A stretch of 64,000 nucleotides of DNA from Pseudomonadota bacterium (lineage in GTDB: Bacteria > Pseudomonadota > Alphaproteobacteria > Acetobacterales > Acetobacteraceae). The notes beneath the pieces were generated by a model, which did no database searches, was not told the origin of the DNA, and was given only the letters and a program-made list of their open reading frames with translations. The position numbers and the translations under genes are program-made. Below are positions 9,780 to 20,727 of this stretch, piece after piece; within the stretch, counting starts at the first letter, position 1; each line of letters opens with the position of its first letter. The stretch covers positions 35,940 through 99,939 of the forward strand of contig JAJZCG010000002.1 in NCBI GenBank assembly GCA_021846225.1, in the 5' to 3' direction.

Positions 9780-9968
9780 ATGATGAAGAATGTTGGCGGG
9801 ATTGACCGGATTTTGCGCGTTGTGGTGGGGCTGGCGCTGATTGTGGCGGCGGCGGTGCATTATGTGGGGGGCTGGGGCTATGTTGGCGTTGTGCCGCTGG
9901 CGACCGGGATTATCGGCTGGTGCCCGGCCTACCGGCTGCTGGGGATGAACACCTGCCGCTCGGCCTGA
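9780..9968 (+). CDS. DUF2892-like small inner-membrane protein
   Basis: MMKNVGGIDRILRVVVGLALIVAAAVHYVGGWGYVGVVPLATGIIGWCPAYRLLGMNTC, two TM segments and the CPAYRLLGxxTC pattern. Confidence 0.85.
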   Translation: MMKNVGGIDRILRVVVGLALIVAAAVHYVGGWGYVGVVPLATGIIGWCPAYRLLGMNTCRSA

Positions 9969-10088
9969 GTTGGGGTGAGGCCAAGCCTGAGGAGTTCATG
10001 AAAGCGCAACGGCTTCTCCGGGTGACAAAAGAGCGCGACGTGGCTAAGGGGGAACAGCGGAACAACCCTTAAAGCGCCAGGCGGCACG

Positions 10089-11816
10089 ATGACCAATTAT
10101 ACCCCCCCTGCCCTGGCCGGACGCCGGTTGCCCAACCGCTGGGACGGGGTGGCGCTGCTGCTGGTGATGGGGCTGCTGATCGGCCTGGTGGATGTGGGGC
10201 GCGGGACGATCGCGACGCCGATTACGGCCATCCAGAATACGCCGATCCATCTCGACCCCAGCTATCTGCCGTATTATGCGCTGCGCTCCACGGCGCGGAT
10301 GTTCGCGGCGCTGTTCTTCTCGTTTTTTTTCACCTTCACCTACGCCACACTGGCGGCGAAGAGCCGGCGCGCGGGGATGGTGCTGGTGCCGATCCTGGAT
10401 ATTTTGCAGTCCGTGCCGATTTTGGGGTTTCTGACCTTTACGGTGACGTTCTTCATGGCGCTGTTCCCCGGCCAGGTGATGGGCGCGGAGCTGGCGGCGG
10501 TGTTCGTGATCTTCACCAGCCAGGCGTGGAACATGGCGTTCAGCTTTTATCAGGCGCTGACCACGCTGCCCACCGATTTGCAGGAGGTGGCGCGCAGCTT
10601 CCGGCTCTCGCCGTGGCAGAAATTCTGGCGGCTGGATGTGCCCTTCGCGATGCCGGGGCTGATCTGGAACACCATGCTCTCAATGTCGGGCGGGTGGTTT
10701 TTTGTGGTTGCCTCCGAGGCGGTGACGGTGGGCAATACCACCTTCGCGCTGCCGGGCATTGGCTCCTATGTGGCCACCGCGCTGGCGCAGAAGGATATTA
10801 AGGCCATCGGCTACGCTATTTTGGCGATGCTCGTGGTGATTTTGCTCTATGACCAGCTGATCTTCCGCCCGCTGGTGGCGTGGTCTGGCAAGTTCCGCTT
10901 TGAGACGACGGCCAGCGTTTCCGCGCCGGAGCCATGGATGCTGAAGCTGCTGCGCCGCACGGCGCTGTTCCGCACCATAGGCGATGGGGTGGGCGATGCG
11001 CTGGAGGCGGTGTTCCGGCTGCGGCTGGGGGCCGGGGTGCGGGTGCAGATCGACGAGAACCGGGAGCCGTCGCGCATTGTCGATGGGGTGTGGTTCGGGG
11101 TGATCGCGCTGGTGGCGGCTTATGCCGGGTGGAAGATCGTCGGGTTTATCGCAGGCTCGCTGCACTGGCGTGATCTGGGGACCGCGGTGCTGATGGGCGC
11201 CTATACGCTGACGCGGGTGATTGTGCTGATGAGCATCGCGGCGCTGGTGTGGGTGCCGATTGGCGTGTGGATTGGGCTGCGGCCGGGGGCCACGCGCATC
11301 GCGCAGCCGATTGCGCAGTTCCTCGCAGCCTTCCCGGCTAATCTGCTGTTTCCGCCGGTGGTGATCGCGATTGTGTATTTTCATGTGAACGCGAGCATCT
11401 GGCTCTCGCCGCTGATGCTGATCGGCACGCAATGGTATGTGTTGTTCAATGTCATCGCGGGGGCGGCGGCGTTTCCGGGCGACATGAAGGAGGCGGTGGC
11501 GAATTTCCGGGTGCGCGGCTGGCTGTGGTGGCGCAAGGTGATGATCCCCGGTATTTTGCCGTATTTCATCACCGGGGCGCTCACCGCCTCGGGCGGGGCT
11601 TGGAATGCCTCGATCGTGGCCGAGGTGGCGAGCTGGGGCAACAAGAAACTGGTGGCGCAGGGGCTTGGCGCGTATATCGCGCAGGCGACGAACAACGGCG
11701 ATACGGCGCGCGTGGTGCTGGGGGTTGTTGTGATGTCGGTATTTGTTATCGTATTTAACCGCATTCTCTGGCGGCCGCTGTATGCCTACGCGACACGCCG
11801 CACCACCCTGGGGTAA
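10089..11816 (+). CDS. ABC transporter permease with two fused BPD-type permease domains (NitT/TauT-like)
   Basis: 575 aa, polytopic. Two EAA-like loops (LQEVARSFRLSPWQKFWRLDVPFAMPGLIWN and MKEAVANFRVRGWLWWRKVMIPGILPYFITG). Confidence 0.88.
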   Translation: MTNYTPPALAGRRLPNRWDGVALLLVMGLLIGLVDVGRGTIATPITAIQNTPIHLDPSYLPYYALRSTARMFAALFFSFFFTFTYATLAAKSRRAGMVLVPILDILQSVPILGFLTFTVTFFMALFPGQVMGAELAAVFVIFTSQAWNMAFSFYQALTTLPTDLQEVARSFRLSPWQKFWRLDVPFAMPGLIWNTMLSMSGGWFFVVASEAVTVGNTTFALPGIGSYVATALAQKDIKAIGYAILAMLVVILLYDQLIFRPLVAWSGKFRFETTASVSAPEPWMLKLLRRTALFRTIGDGVGDALEAVFRLRLGAGVRVQIDENREPSRIVDGVWFGVIALVAAYAGWKIVGFIAGSLHWRDLGTAVLMGAYTLTRVIVLMSIAALVWVPIGVWIGLRPGATRIAQPIAQFLAAFPANLLFPPVVIAIVYFHVNASIWLSPLMLIGTQWYVLFNVIAGAAAFPGDMKEAVANFRVRGWLWWRKVMIPGILPYFITGALTASGGAWNASIVAEVASWGNKKLVAQGLGAYIAQATNNGDTARVVLGVVVMSVFVIVFNRILWRPLYAYATRRTTLG

Positions 11817-11822
11817 CGCATC

Positions 11823-13142
11823 ATGGACCAGAATTATGAAGGCCCGCTGCTGACTGTGCGCAACTGCAGGCAGTCCTACCACAAGGAGGCCAGCGCGGAC
11901 CTGGTGGTGCTGGACGATGTGGAGCTGACGCTGGAGGAAGGCGAGATCGTGGGGCTGCTCGGGCGCTCGGGCTCGGGGAAATCCACGTTGCTGCGCATTG
12001 TCTCGGGGTTGCTGAAGCCGACGGCGGGCGAGGTGAAGTGGCGCGGCAAGGAACTGCGCGGGCCGGCCGAGGGCGTGGCCATGGTGTTCCAGAGCTTCGC
12101 GCTGTTTCCGTGGCTGACGGTGCAGGAAAACGTGGAGCTGGGGCTGGAGGCGCTGGGCGTGCGCAAGGATGAGCGCGAGGAGCGCACGGAGGCGGCGATC
12201 GACCTGATCGGGCTGGGCGGCTACGATACGGCCTACCCGAAGGAGCTTTCAGGCGGGATGCGCCAGCGGGTGGGGCTGGCGCGCGCGCTGGTGGTGCACC
12301 CGGACCTGCTGCTGATGGATGAGCCGTTCTCGGCGCTGGATGTGCTGACGGCGGAGACGCTGCGCACCGATTTGATCGACCTTTGGGTGGACAAGAAGCT
12401 GCCGGTGAAATCCATCCTGATCGTGACGCATAACATCGAGGAGGCGGTTTTGTTGTGCGACCGGATTTTGGTGTTCTCCTCCAATCCGGGGCGGGTGGCG
12501 CATGAGCTGCGGGTGCCCTTTGCGCATCCGCGCAACCGGTTTGACCCGGCGTTCCGCCAGCTGGTGGATGATATATACGGGATCATGACGCGCCGGGCGC
12601 CCAAGGAGGTTTTGGCGGTGCCGGCGGCGGTGCCGACAGGGTTTGCCACGCCGCTGCATCCGGTGGGCACGAATTTGATGTCGGGCCTGATAGAGACGCT
12701 GCATAACCCGCCCTATGACGGGCGCGCGGATTTGCCCGCCCTGGCGGCGGCGCTGCAATATGAGGCCGATGAGCTGCTGCCGCTGGGCGAGACGCTGGGG
12801 ATGCTGGGGTTTGCCGTGCTGGAGGAAGGCGATTTGATCCTGAGCGAGATGGGACGCAAGTTTGCCGAGGCGGAGACCGAGGACCGCAAGGTGATCTTCG
12901 CGGCGCAACTGCGCGCGCATGTGCCGCTTATCTCGGCGATTACCACGGTGATTAACCAGCGCTCCAACCACCGGGCCTCGGCGGTGCGCTTCCGCGACGA
13001 GCTGGAGGACCATATGTCCCCCGAATACGCCGAGGAGACGCTGCGCACGGTGATCGCCTGGGGGCGGTATGCGGAATTGTTCGAGTATGACGAGGAGGCG
13101 CAGCAATTCGGGCTGGAGGAAGAGGATGATGAGGTGGGGTGA
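11823..13142 (+). CDS. ABC transporter ATP-binding protein with C-terminal AAA-associated domain
   Basis: Walker A GLLGRSGSGKSTLLR, signature LSGGMRQRVGLARAL, Walker B LLLMDEPFSALD. About 170-aa acidic C-terminal extension. Confidence 0.92.
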   Translation: MDQNYEGPLLTVRNCRQSYHKEASADLVVLDDVELTLEEGEIVGLLGRSGSGKSTLLRIVSGLLKPTAGEVKWRGKELRGPAEGVAMVFQSFALFPWLTVQENVELGLEALGVRKDEREERTEAAIDLIGLGGYDTAYPKELSGGMRQRVGLARALVVHPDLLLMDEPFSALDVLTAETLRTDLIDLWVDKKLPVKSILIVTHNIEEAVLLCDRILVFSSNPGRVAHELRVPFAHPRNRFDPAFRQLVDDIYGIMTRRAPKEVLAVPAAVPTGFATPLHPVGTNLMSGLIETLHNPPYDGRADLPALAAALQYEADELLPLGETLGMLGFAVLEEGDLILSEMGRKFAEAETEDRKVIFAAQLRAHVPLISAITTVINQRSNHRASAVRFRDELEDHMSPEYAEETLRTVIAWGRYAELFEYDEEAQQFGLEEEDDEVG

Positions 13143-13189
13143 GCCTGGGAAAACCAGACTCACCTTGCCGCGTGCGCCGCTAAGCCGCG

Positions 13190-14665
13190 CTAAGAGTTGC
13201 CTGCTGGGGCATAGCCCTCCCAGCCGCCGCCCAGCGCCTGGTAGAGGCTTACCAGGTCTGTGCCCAGGGTTTCGCGCGCGAGGGCCTGGCCTTGTTGGGC
13301 GGTCAGATACGCCTGTTGCGCGGTGAGCACGGTTAGGTAGTCCACCAGGCCTTGTTTGTACTGGTCTTCGGCGAGGCTGAGGGCGAGATGGCTTTGCTCG
13401 GCGTCAGTGGTGAGGGCGTTGAGCGTTGTGTGCTCCTGGGTGTAGGCGCTTAAGGCGTTGTCCACCTGGTAAAACGCGGTGAGTACGGTTTTGGCGTAGC
13501 CGATGGCGGCTTCTTTTTCCTGCGCCTTGCGGAGTTTGAGCTGGCCGTGGAGTTGCCCGCCCTCAAACAGCGGGATGGTGAGCGTGGGGCCGACGGCGTA
13601 GGTGAGCGCGCTTAATCCGTTCAGGTTTTTGAGCTGCAGGGCCTGCAGCGAGACGGAGCCGGTGAGCGAGAAATCCGGGAAGAACGCCGCCGTGGCGACG
13701 CCGACCTCGGCGGTGGCGGTGTGGAGCTTGTCCTCGGCCTCGCGCACATCGGGCCGGCGGCGCAGAAGGCTGGCCGGGAGGCCTGCGGGCACGCTGGGCG
13801 GGGTGAGCGGCACGGGGGCGGCGGCCAGCAGCGCTGGCGGGAAGCTGTTGGGGGTTTGCCCCAGGAGCAGGCCGAGCTGGTTGATCAGCGCGTCACGCTG
13901 GGCGGTGAGCGTGGGGATTTGCGCGGAGATCTGGGCTGCCGTGGCGCGGGCATTGGCGACATCGAGCGCGGTGGTGAGGCCGGCCTGCTGGCGCTCGACC
14001 GTGAGGTTGACCAGCTGGTTGGCCGAATCCAGGTTTTTTTGCGTGATGGCCAGCACCGCCTGGGTGCCGCGCAGCTGGATGTAGTTGCTGGCGACCTGGG
14101 TTTCGACATTGAGCAGTGCGGCGCGGCGGGCCTCCAGCGAGCCGGCGGCAGCGGCGACGGCGGCCTCGGCGGTGCGGCGGTTCTTGCCCCAGAGGTCAAG
14201 GTCATACGTTGCCTGGAGGCCGTACTGATAAACGTCGAACGGGGGGACGGCGGCAACGGGAATGCCAGCGCCGCCGCCGCCGCCCAGCGCCTGGACGACG
14301 CCCTTGTCGCTCAACCCCTCGCGGGAATAGGAGGCGTTGGCGCCGATATTGGGGTAGAGCACGGCGCCTTCGATCTGGGCCTGGGCCTGGGCTTCAATCA
14401 GGCGCTGGGTGGCGATTTGCAGGTCCAGGTTCTGGGCCACGGCCTGGGTTTCCAGGCTGCTCAGCTCAGGGTCGTTAAAGCTGTTCCACCATTGGGGATT
14501 TACCGAGCCAGCCGTGACATAAGCGGTGGCCGGGCCGCTGGAGATATAGGCCGTGGGGACCGCGGGATGCGGGGCTTTGAAATTAGGGCCGACCATGCAG
14601 CTTGAAAGGCTCAGCAGCGAGACCGCCGCGAGTAGTTTCGGGTGAAGCCGGGAGGTGGAAAACAC
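13190..14665 (-). CDS. RND efflux outer-membrane factor, NodT/OprM family lipoprotein (orphan)
   Basis: Lipobox-type LLSLSSCMVGPNF, LDLWGKNRRTAEAA, RRRPDVREAE. GTG start at 14665 is preceded on the minus strand by AAGGAG; the computed ORF start at 14743 looks over-extended. Confidence 0.88.
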   Translation of the reverse strand: MFSTSRLHPKLLAAVSLLSLSSCMVGPNFKAPHPAVPTAYISSGPATAYVTAGSVNPQWWNSFNDPELSSLETQAVAQNLDLQIATQRLIEAQAQAQIEGAVLYPNIGANASYSREGLSDKGVVQALGGGGGAGIPVAAVPPFDVYQYGLQATYDLDLWGKNRRTAEAAVAAAAGSLEARRAALLNVETQVASNYIQLRGTQAVLAITQKNLDSANQLVNLTVERQQAGLTTALDVANARATAAQISAQIPTLTAQRDALINQLGLLLGQTPNSFPPALLAAAPVPLTPPSVPAGLPASLLRRRPDVREAEDKLHTATAEVGVATAAFFPDFSLTGSVSLQALQLKNLNGLSALTYAVGPTLTIPLFEGGQLHGQLKLRKAQEKEAAIGYAKTVLTAFYQVDNALSAYTQEHTTLNALTTDAEQSHLALSLAEDQYKQGLVDYLTVLTAQQAYLTAQQGQALARETLGTDLVSLYQALGGGWEGYAPAGNS

Positions 14666-14880
14666 GTACGCAAACTCCTTATGCGCCCAGACGGCGCCTT
14701 TAGGCTTAAGTGATAGCACAATCCGCCAAAGCACAAGAGCCACGGCCTGGCAGGCCCTGGCACGCCGGGAAGCGCTGGAGCGTTATGTTGTCGCACTATC
14801 TTTGCGCGGTGAGTTAGCCGTGTTGCGTGCGGTCTGCCATACGGCGGCGGCAACGCCTGGGGGCTTGAAGCGGCGGCTGG

Positions 14881-15375
14881 CTAAACCATTTCCGCCGCGG
14901 GGATTTGTTCCAGCATTGTATTATCAGGCATGAGCGCGGGGATGGAGAGCGTGCTGATGATGCGGCTATCGAGCATGATCAGCCCTTCAATGAATTCGCG
15001 CGGGTTGTTGCTGCCGGTTTGAGGGATATCCTGGCGCATGTCATCCGTGACCGTTATGATATCGCACACCGCGTCCACCAGCAGGCCGGCGGTGTTCGTG
15101 CCGTCTTCCACCACAACCACCACCGAGGCGGCATTGGGCTCCTGCGGCGGCAGGCCGAGGCGCTCGGCAAGGTCGATCACCACCAGCACGGTGCCGCGCA
15201 GGTTGATCATGCCCTTGATGTAGGAGGGGGCGTGCGGCAGGTGGGTGGAGGCGATCCAGCCGCGGATTTCACGGATGGAGCGGATGTCCATGGCGAATTC
15301 CTGGGCACCGAGGCGGATTGAAAGAAGCTCGCTGCGGCGCTCAGGCTGGGCGGGGGTGCGATAGATCTGACTCAT
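14881..15375 (-). CDS. cheW: Chemotaxis coupling protein
   Basis: [24 protein letters not shown]...[24 protein letters not shown]. Confidence 0.93.
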   Translation of the reverse strand: MSQIYRTPAQPERRSELLSIRLGAQEFAMDIRSIREIRGWIASTHLPHAPSYIKGMINLRGTVLVVIDLAERLGLPPQEPNAASVVVVVEDGTNTAGLLVDAVCDIITVTDDMRQDIPQTGSNNPREFIEGLIMLDSRIISTLSIPALMPDNTMLEQIPAAEMV

Positions 15376-17291
15376 GGCTGGAACTCCTCCATATCGTGAT
15401 CCGCCAACTGGGGAATTTTGCCCTTGCGGGCCAGCGGCACGAAGCGGCCGGCCGGCGCGGCAGATTTGCGGGTTGGCGGTGGTTCGGCGTGCCGGGTTTC
15501 AATGTGCCCGGTCTGGAACTGGGCGACCAGGCGGGCGAGTTCCTCGGCCTCGGCGGCGAGGCTGTGGCTGGCGGCGGTGGTCTGCTCAACCATGGCGGCG
15601 TTCTGCTGGGTGACCTTATCCATCTGGTTGACGGCGGCGTTCACCTCCGCAAGGCCGGTTGCCTGCTCCTGCGCGGAGGCGGCGATTTCGCTCACCAGCC
15701 TGTTCAGCTGCTCCACCTGCGCCACGATGCGCCCCAGCGCCTGGCCGGTTTCGCCGACCAGCCGCACGCCGGTGGCGACCTGCTGGCCGGAGGCTGAGAT
15801 GAGGGTTTTGATCTCCTTGGCGGCGTCGGCCGAGCGTTGCGCCAGGGCGCGCACCTCGGTTGCCACCACGGCGAAACCGCGCCCCGCGTCCCCTGCCCGC
15901 GCCGCCTCCACCCCGGCGTTGAGCGCCAGCAGATTGGTCTGAAAGGCGATCTCGTCGATCACCCCTATGATGTTGCCGATCTGGCGGGAGGATGTCTCAA
16001 TCCCCGACATCGCGGTGACCGTGTCGCTCACCACCGCGCCGGAGCGCTCGGCATCGGCACGGGCGTTGCCCGCGACCTCGCGCGCCGCATTCGCGCCCTC
16101 GGAGGTTTTGCGAACCGTGGCGGTGATCTCATCAAGCGCGGCGGCGGTCTCCTCCAGGCTGGCGGCCTGCTGCTCGGTACGGTGGGAGAGATCATCCGAG
16201 GCCTGGCGGATCTCGCCCGCACCGGCGCGCACGCCATGCGTGTTGCGCGAAATGGAGCCAAGGGTCTGTAGCAGTTTCTCCATCGCGTTGTTGAAATCAT
16301 GCTTCAAGGTTTCGTAGGCAGGGGCAACATGTTGCTGGAATCGCGCGGTGAGGTCGCCAGCGGCGAGGCCCGAGAGTGCCACGGCCAATCCCTCCACCAC
16401 CAATTTCTGGTCCTGCCCGGCGGCGGCGAAGGCGGCTTCCATCTCTTGCAGCCTGCGGTCCAGCTGATTTTGGAACTCCTTGGCAGCGGCCTCAAGTTTC
16501 AGGCGCTCCTGGGCATTCTCCTTGAATACCTGCACGGCATCGGCCATGGCGCCGATCTCGTCGGAACGGCCGATGCCGGGGATGGTTACCGTCAGCTCCT
16601 GGTGCGCCAGCTGGTTCATGGCGGCGGTCATCTGGCCGATCGGCAGGGACACGCTTTTGTTGACCAAAGCGCCGATCAACAGCGTGCCAAGCGCCATGAG
16701 GCCCAGAACAACGGCGATGAGGAAGGAGCTGGATTTTGCGGCGTGATCCGCGGCGGCGGAAAGCTGGGCTGCCTGGGTATCGTTATAGGCGAAGTCATCG
16801 TTTATGCTGGCCGTGAAATCGTTCATCGCTGATTTTATGCCGCTGTTGAAAACATTTGTGACGCCGGCAGAGTTACCCGCCGTGTACAACGCGGATACTT
16901 GCTGCACGGAATTCTCGAGCCGTATGAACGCCGCGTTGAAGGCGTTGCCATCGGCGGTTTCGCGGCCAGGGTCCATGGTTGCATGATATTCAGCCCACTG
17001 GTTCTGGTAATCCCGTTCCACCTGGGTGGTCTGATTAAACAAAATGGCGGCCATGCCGGTATCACTCTGGTTCGCGGCGATGGCGGCGATGGCCACCAGT
17101 TGGTGCGCATCCTTGGACATGACGCCAAGCGGTTGAATCTGCGCGGTGTTTGCCGCCAGGGCCCGTGCCTCAGCGTTCAGCAGCGTGACCCTGGAGATGG
17201 AGAAAATGCCAAGAGCAACGGTGAAAAACAGAATTGCAGCGAATGCCGCCACAACCTTGTTGCGGATTGAAAGATTGTTGAAGGCGTTCAT
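15372..17291 (-). CDS. Methyl-accepting chemotaxis protein
   Basis: N-terminal TM, periplasmic helical sensor, second TM, HAMP, and signalling hairpin [50 protein letters not shown]. Confidence 0.95.
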   Translation of the reverse strand: MNAFNNLSIRNKVVAAFAAILFFTVALGIFSISRVTLLNAEARALAANTAQIQPLGVMSKDAHQLVAIAAIAANQSDTGMAAILFNQTTQVERDYQNQWAEYHATMDPGRETADGNAFNAAFIRLENSVQQVSALYTAGNSAGVTNVFNSGIKSAMNDFTASINDDFAYNDTQAAQLSAAADHAAKSSSFLIAVVLGLMALGTLLIGALVNKSVSLPIGQMTAAMNQLAHQELTVTIPGIGRSDEIGAMADAVQVFKENAQERLKLEAAAKEFQNQLDRRLQEMEAAFAAAGQDQKLVVEGLAVALSGLAAGDLTARFQQHVAPAYETLKHDFNNAMEKLLQTLGSISRNTHGVRAGAGEIRQASDDLSHRTEQQAASLEETAAALDEITATVRKTSEGANAAREVAGNARADAERSGAVVSDTVTAMSGIETSSRQIGNIIGVIDEIAFQTNLLALNAGVEAARAGDAGRGFAVVATEVRALAQRSADAAKEIKTLISASGQQVATGVRLVGETGQALGRIVAQVEQLNRLVSEIAASAQEQATGLAEVNAAVNQMDKVTQQNAAMVEQTTAASHSLAAEAEELARLVAQFQTGHIETRHAEPPPTRKSAAPAGRFVPLARKGKIPQLADHDMEEFQP

Positions 17292-17363
17292 TCACTGCGG
17301 CTCCGTGCTGCGGATGTGGCTTGATGGGATTAACGCATACAAATTGCGGGTTGCTTAATCGGG

Positions 17364-17741
17364 TTAGAACATCTCCAACTCGCCGGATTGGCGCGAGAGC
17401 TCATCAGGCACTGGCGCGCCTTGCAGGCGGTAGGCAAGGTCTGACAAGGTGATGTGATGCAGCGCGGTCTGCGAATTCACCCGCCAATCCTCGGGCAGAA
17501 GCCGGCCGATGGTGAGAACGTATTTGGATAAGGCTGAGAGGCGCTGGGAAAGCAGGTCCAGCGTTTGGACATTGCGGTGGCAATCAGGATCGTTGGCGAC
17601 GCGCAGCAGCGCGGGGCTGAGCGAGGCCTGGAACTGGTCCGTGAAGCGCCCGAGTTCATGAAACTCCTCGCCCAGGGCTTCCAAGATTTCCGCCAGTGGC
17701 GCGTGATGGCGTTCATCCTCGCAGGTTCGGCTTTCAACCAT
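17364..17741 (-). CDS. Small helical protein of unknown function in the che operon (candidate CheZ/CheT-like phosphatase)
   Basis: 125 aa MVESRTCEDERHHAPLAEILEALGEEF...NVQTLDLLSQRLSALSKYV...GELEMF, co-directional between cheD and the MCP gene. Carries a DxxxQ motif. Confidence 0.7.
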   Translation of the reverse strand: MVESRTCEDERHHAPLAEILEALGEEFHELGRFTDQFQASLSPALLRVANDPDCHRNVQTLDLLSQRLSALSKYVLTIGRLLPEDWRVNSQTALHHITLSDLAYRLQGAPVPDELSRQSGELEMF

Positions 17742-17754
17742 GCTGTTTCTCCTG

Positions 17755-18336
17755 CTAAAAAAGTTCCACAGTTCCCTGGCCCGGAGGCGTGGGCGGCACC
17801 GGGCGGGTGCTTTCGGCCCGCATGATGGATGCGGTTTCCTTCGCCAGCAGCACCTGCCGGGCACGGCCAGTGACAGGCCAGAACTGGATGCGCCGCCCTT
17901 GCTCGCCGCGCAGGCTGCCGCCAGCAATGGCGATGCCCTCGGCCTTGAGAAAACGTTCGGCGAAGGTTGCGTTCAGCTCGCCGATATCGGTGAGGCCCTT
18001 GATCATGCGCGCGCCGCCGAAAAGCTTTGCTTGCAGCCGGTGGCGCTGGGCGCCGCGCCGGAGCAGGCCGTTGACCAGCAGCTCCATGGCATGCACGCCA
18101 AAGCGCATGGCGTCGCCCTCCAACATGCGTTGTTGGGACCCCGCATCAGTCCCCGGCAGCAAAAAATGGTTCATGCCGCCCAGGCCGATGGTTTTGTCCC
18201 AGATACAGGCGGAGATGCAGGAGCCGAGGATGGTGGTGAGCACTGTGTTGGGATTATCATCCACATATTGTTCGCCCTGTACGATATGAATCTTTTTCTC
18301 AGCGGCCGGTGCGGAGGGATGCAGGAGCGTAATCAT
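17755..18336 (-). CDS. cheD: Chemoreceptor glutamine deamidase
   Basis: [48 protein letters not shown] at 18336 overlaps the cheB stop. Confidence 0.94.
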   Translation of the reverse strand: MITLLHPSAPAAEKKIHIVQGEQYVDDNPNTVLTTILGSCISACIWDKTIGLGGMNHFLLPGTDAGSQQRMLEGDAMRFGVHAMELLVNGLLRRGAQRHRLQAKLFGGARMIKGLTDIGELNATFAERFLKAEGIAIAGGSLRGEQGRRIQFWPVTGRARQVLLAKETASIMRAESTRPVPPTPPGQGTVELF

Positions 18337-19364
18337 GATATTTTTTTCCTGCATGTGGCGTTGGTGCTTAAAAGCAAGCGTTCGGCGATGCGCTCCAGTG
18401 GGAGTTGCAGCGTGACCCCGCCGATCTCGAAGGCGGCTTTGGGCATACCGTAGACGACGGAGCTGGCTTCGTCCTGGCCGATGGTTTCGCAACCAGCCTG
18501 GCGCAAGGCGAGCAGGCCTTCTGCGCCGTCGCGCCCCAACCCGGTGAGGATGACGCCGATCGCACGGTCATGAAAACAGCGCTGGACGGAATGGAACATC
18601 ACATCCACCGAGGGGCGATGACCATTGACGCGCTCGGCCTCGCTAAGATGGATGCGCGGTGTCGCGATGCCGGAAATTTCCAGATGCGCGCTGCCGGGGG
18701 CGAGGTAGATCTGCCCGGATTTCAGCAACGCGCCTTCCGCGGCCTCGCTCACCTCCGGGGCGCAGAGCTTGTTCAGCCGCGCGGCAAAGCTTTTGGTGAA
18801 GGTGGCCGGCATGTGCTGGCTGATGACCGTGGGCGGGCAGTTGGCCGGGAATTTGCCCAGGATTGTCAGCAGCGCCTCGACGCCGCCAGTGGAAGAGCCG
18901 ATGGCGATGATCCGGCCGTCTGGCGTATAAGCGGCGGTTGAGGGGCGCGCGGGCCTTGCCGCGAGCCTGGGCTGCCGGCGCGACAACGCCGCCGCCCTCA
19001 CCTTCTCGGCCAGTTGCTCAAAACTGTTCTGGTTGAAGGAGGAGGGTTTCGCCACACAGTCGAACGCGCCGATTTCCAGCGCGTGCAGGTTCACATCGGC
19101 GCCCGCCTGGGTGAGGGTGGAGACCATGATGACTGGTGTGGGCCGCAGGCGCATGATTTTTTCCAGAAAGTCCAGGCCGTTCATGTTCGGCATTTCAATG
19201 TCGAGCGTAATGACATCAGGCGCGAGCGCCTTGATGGCTTGGCGCGCCTCATGCGGGTCCGCGGCCTGGCCGACGACCTCGATGAATGGGTCAGCGCGCA
19301 AGGTGGCGGTGATGAGGCCGCGCATGGTCGCGGAATCATCGACGACCAGAACGCGAACGCTCAT
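18333..19364 (-). CDS. cheB: Protein-glutamate methylesterase
   Basis: Receiver domain [16 protein letters not shown]..., then [46 protein letters not shown]. Confidence 0.96.
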   Translation of the reverse strand: MSVRVLVVDDSATMRGLITATLRADPFIEVVGQAADPHEARQAIKALAPDVITLDIEMPNMNGLDFLEKIMRLRPTPVIMVSTLTQAGADVNLHALEIGAFDCVAKPSSFNQNSFEQLAEKVRAAALSRRQPRLAARPARPSTAAYTPDGRIIAIGSSTGGVEALLTILGKFPANCPPTVISQHMPATFTKSFAARLNKLCAPEVSEAAEGALLKSGQIYLAPGSAHLEISGIATPRIHLSEAERVNGHRPSVDVMFHSVQRCFHDRAIGVILTGLGRDGAEGLLALRQAGCETIGQDEASSVVYGMPKAAFEIGGVTLQLPLERIAERLLLSTNATCRKKIS

Positions 19365-20263
19365 GGCTGGTCCCTCCTGGCGGCGCGGGGGCGGTAGATG
19401 GTGATGCCGTCGCTTTGCAGTCCGGCTTCGGCGGGGCCGCTCACGCGCTCGGAATGGCCGATATACAAGGCGCCGCCGGGAGCCAGCAGCGGCGCGATGC
19501 GCGTCCAGATTTTTTCCTGCGTATCGTTTTCGAAATAAATTACCACGTTGCGGCAGAAAATAACGTCGAACGTGCCGCGCATCGGCCAGTTGCCGATGAG
19601 GTTGAGCCTGCGGAACTTCACCAGCGCGCGGGCTTCATCGGCGATTTGCTGACGGCCCTCCCTGGGGGAGGAAAACCAGCGGCTTCGCAGCGGATCGGGC
19701 ACGGCATCCAGCAGTGAACTCTCGTAAATCCCGGCGGCGCCAAGAGCCAGCATGTTGGCGTCAATGTCGGTTGCGAGGATGCGGATGTCATACTTCACGG
19801 CATCGGGCAGCATGGATAGCAGGGTGAGCGCGATGGAGTACGGCTCCTGCCCGCTGGAGCAGGCGGCCGACCACAGGCGCGCGGCGCGGCCCTGCTTGAC
19901 GCGTGTTATCAACTCCGGGAGAATTTTTGTTTTCAGATGTTCGAAATGATGCGGCTCGCGATAGAAGCGGGTGACATTGGTGGTTAACGCCGCGATCATG
20001 TTCTGGCGCTCGCCCGCGCCGGAGGGACTCTCAACAAGGCGGCAATATTCGGAAAAACTGCCCAGACCCAGGAGCCGCAAGCGTTTGGCGAGGCGCGAAT
20101 AGACCAGATTGGCCTTGTTGCCAGAAAGGGAGATCCCGGCCTCGGACATCAGCATGCCGGCAATGGCGGTGAAGTCGCGCTGGGTCATCAGGAATTCACC
20201 GGTTTCGGTGATGCCTGCTGAGGGTTTCATGCCGTTGCCTGGCGCGTTCATGTTCAGGCTCAC
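19361..20263 (-). CDS. cheR: Chemotaxis protein methyltransferase
   Basis: [56 protein letters not shown]. Confidence 0.96.
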   Translation of the reverse strand: MSLNMNAPGNGMKPSAGITETGEFLMTQRDFTAIAGMLMSEAGISLSGNKANLVYSRLAKRLRLLGLGSFSEYCRLVESPSGAGERQNMIAALTTNVTRFYREPHHFEHLKTKILPELITRVKQGRAARLWSAACSSGQEPYSIALTLLSMLPDAVKYDIRILATDIDANMLALGAAGIYESSLLDAVPDPLRSRWFSSPREGRQQIADEARALVKFRRLNLIGNWPMRGTFDVIFCRNVVIYFENDTQEKIWTRIAPLLAPGGALYIGHSERVSGPAEAGLQSDGITIYRPRAARRDQP

Positions 20264-20724
20264 GCGGCTTCCATCTCGCCCTGAGGCAGAACGTGATCGA
20301 GCGAGATCAGGCTGATCATGCGGCCATCGACGGGGAGCAGGCCCTTGACGAAGGTTTTCACCAGATCGGAGGAGACATCGGGCGTGGGCTGGATGTTGGA
20401 ATCTTTGGCGGTGAGAATGTCTGACACCGCATCAACCAGCAGGCCGATCTGCTGATGCGCGATCTGCACCACGATGATGACGTTGCGCGCGCTGGGCTCG
20501 TTGCTCGGCAGACCCAGGCGCACGGCCAGTTCCACGATCGGCAGCACGGCGCCGCGCAGGTTGATGACGCCGCGCACATAGCGCGGGCTGCGGGGCAGCG
20601 CGGTGGCCACGGTCCAGCCGCGGATTTCGCGCACCGCCATGACGTTGATGCAAAATTCCTGACGCCCGACGCGAAAGGCGATCAACTCACGAACGCTGGC
20701 ATCACTATTGGTAGATTGACCCAT
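20260..20724 (-). CDS. cheW: Chemotaxis coupling protein
   Basis: [24 protein letters not shown]...[24 protein letters not shown]. Confidence 0.94.
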   Translation of the reverse strand: MGQSTNSDASVRELIAFRVGRQEFCINVMAVREIRGWTVATALPRSPRYVRGVINLRGAVLPIVELAVRLGLPSNEPSARNVIIVVQIAHQQIGLLVDAVSDILTAKDSNIQPTPDVSSDLVKTFVKGLLPVDGRMISLISLDHVLPQGEMEAA

Positions 20725-20727
20725 GGT

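Noticed and set aside
14666-14880. Possible RNA gene in the gap between cheW and the orphan outer-membrane factor
   Set aside because: No tRNA-like cloverleaf or convincing ncRNA structure seen by eye; probably promoter/leader of the outer-membrane factor gene.
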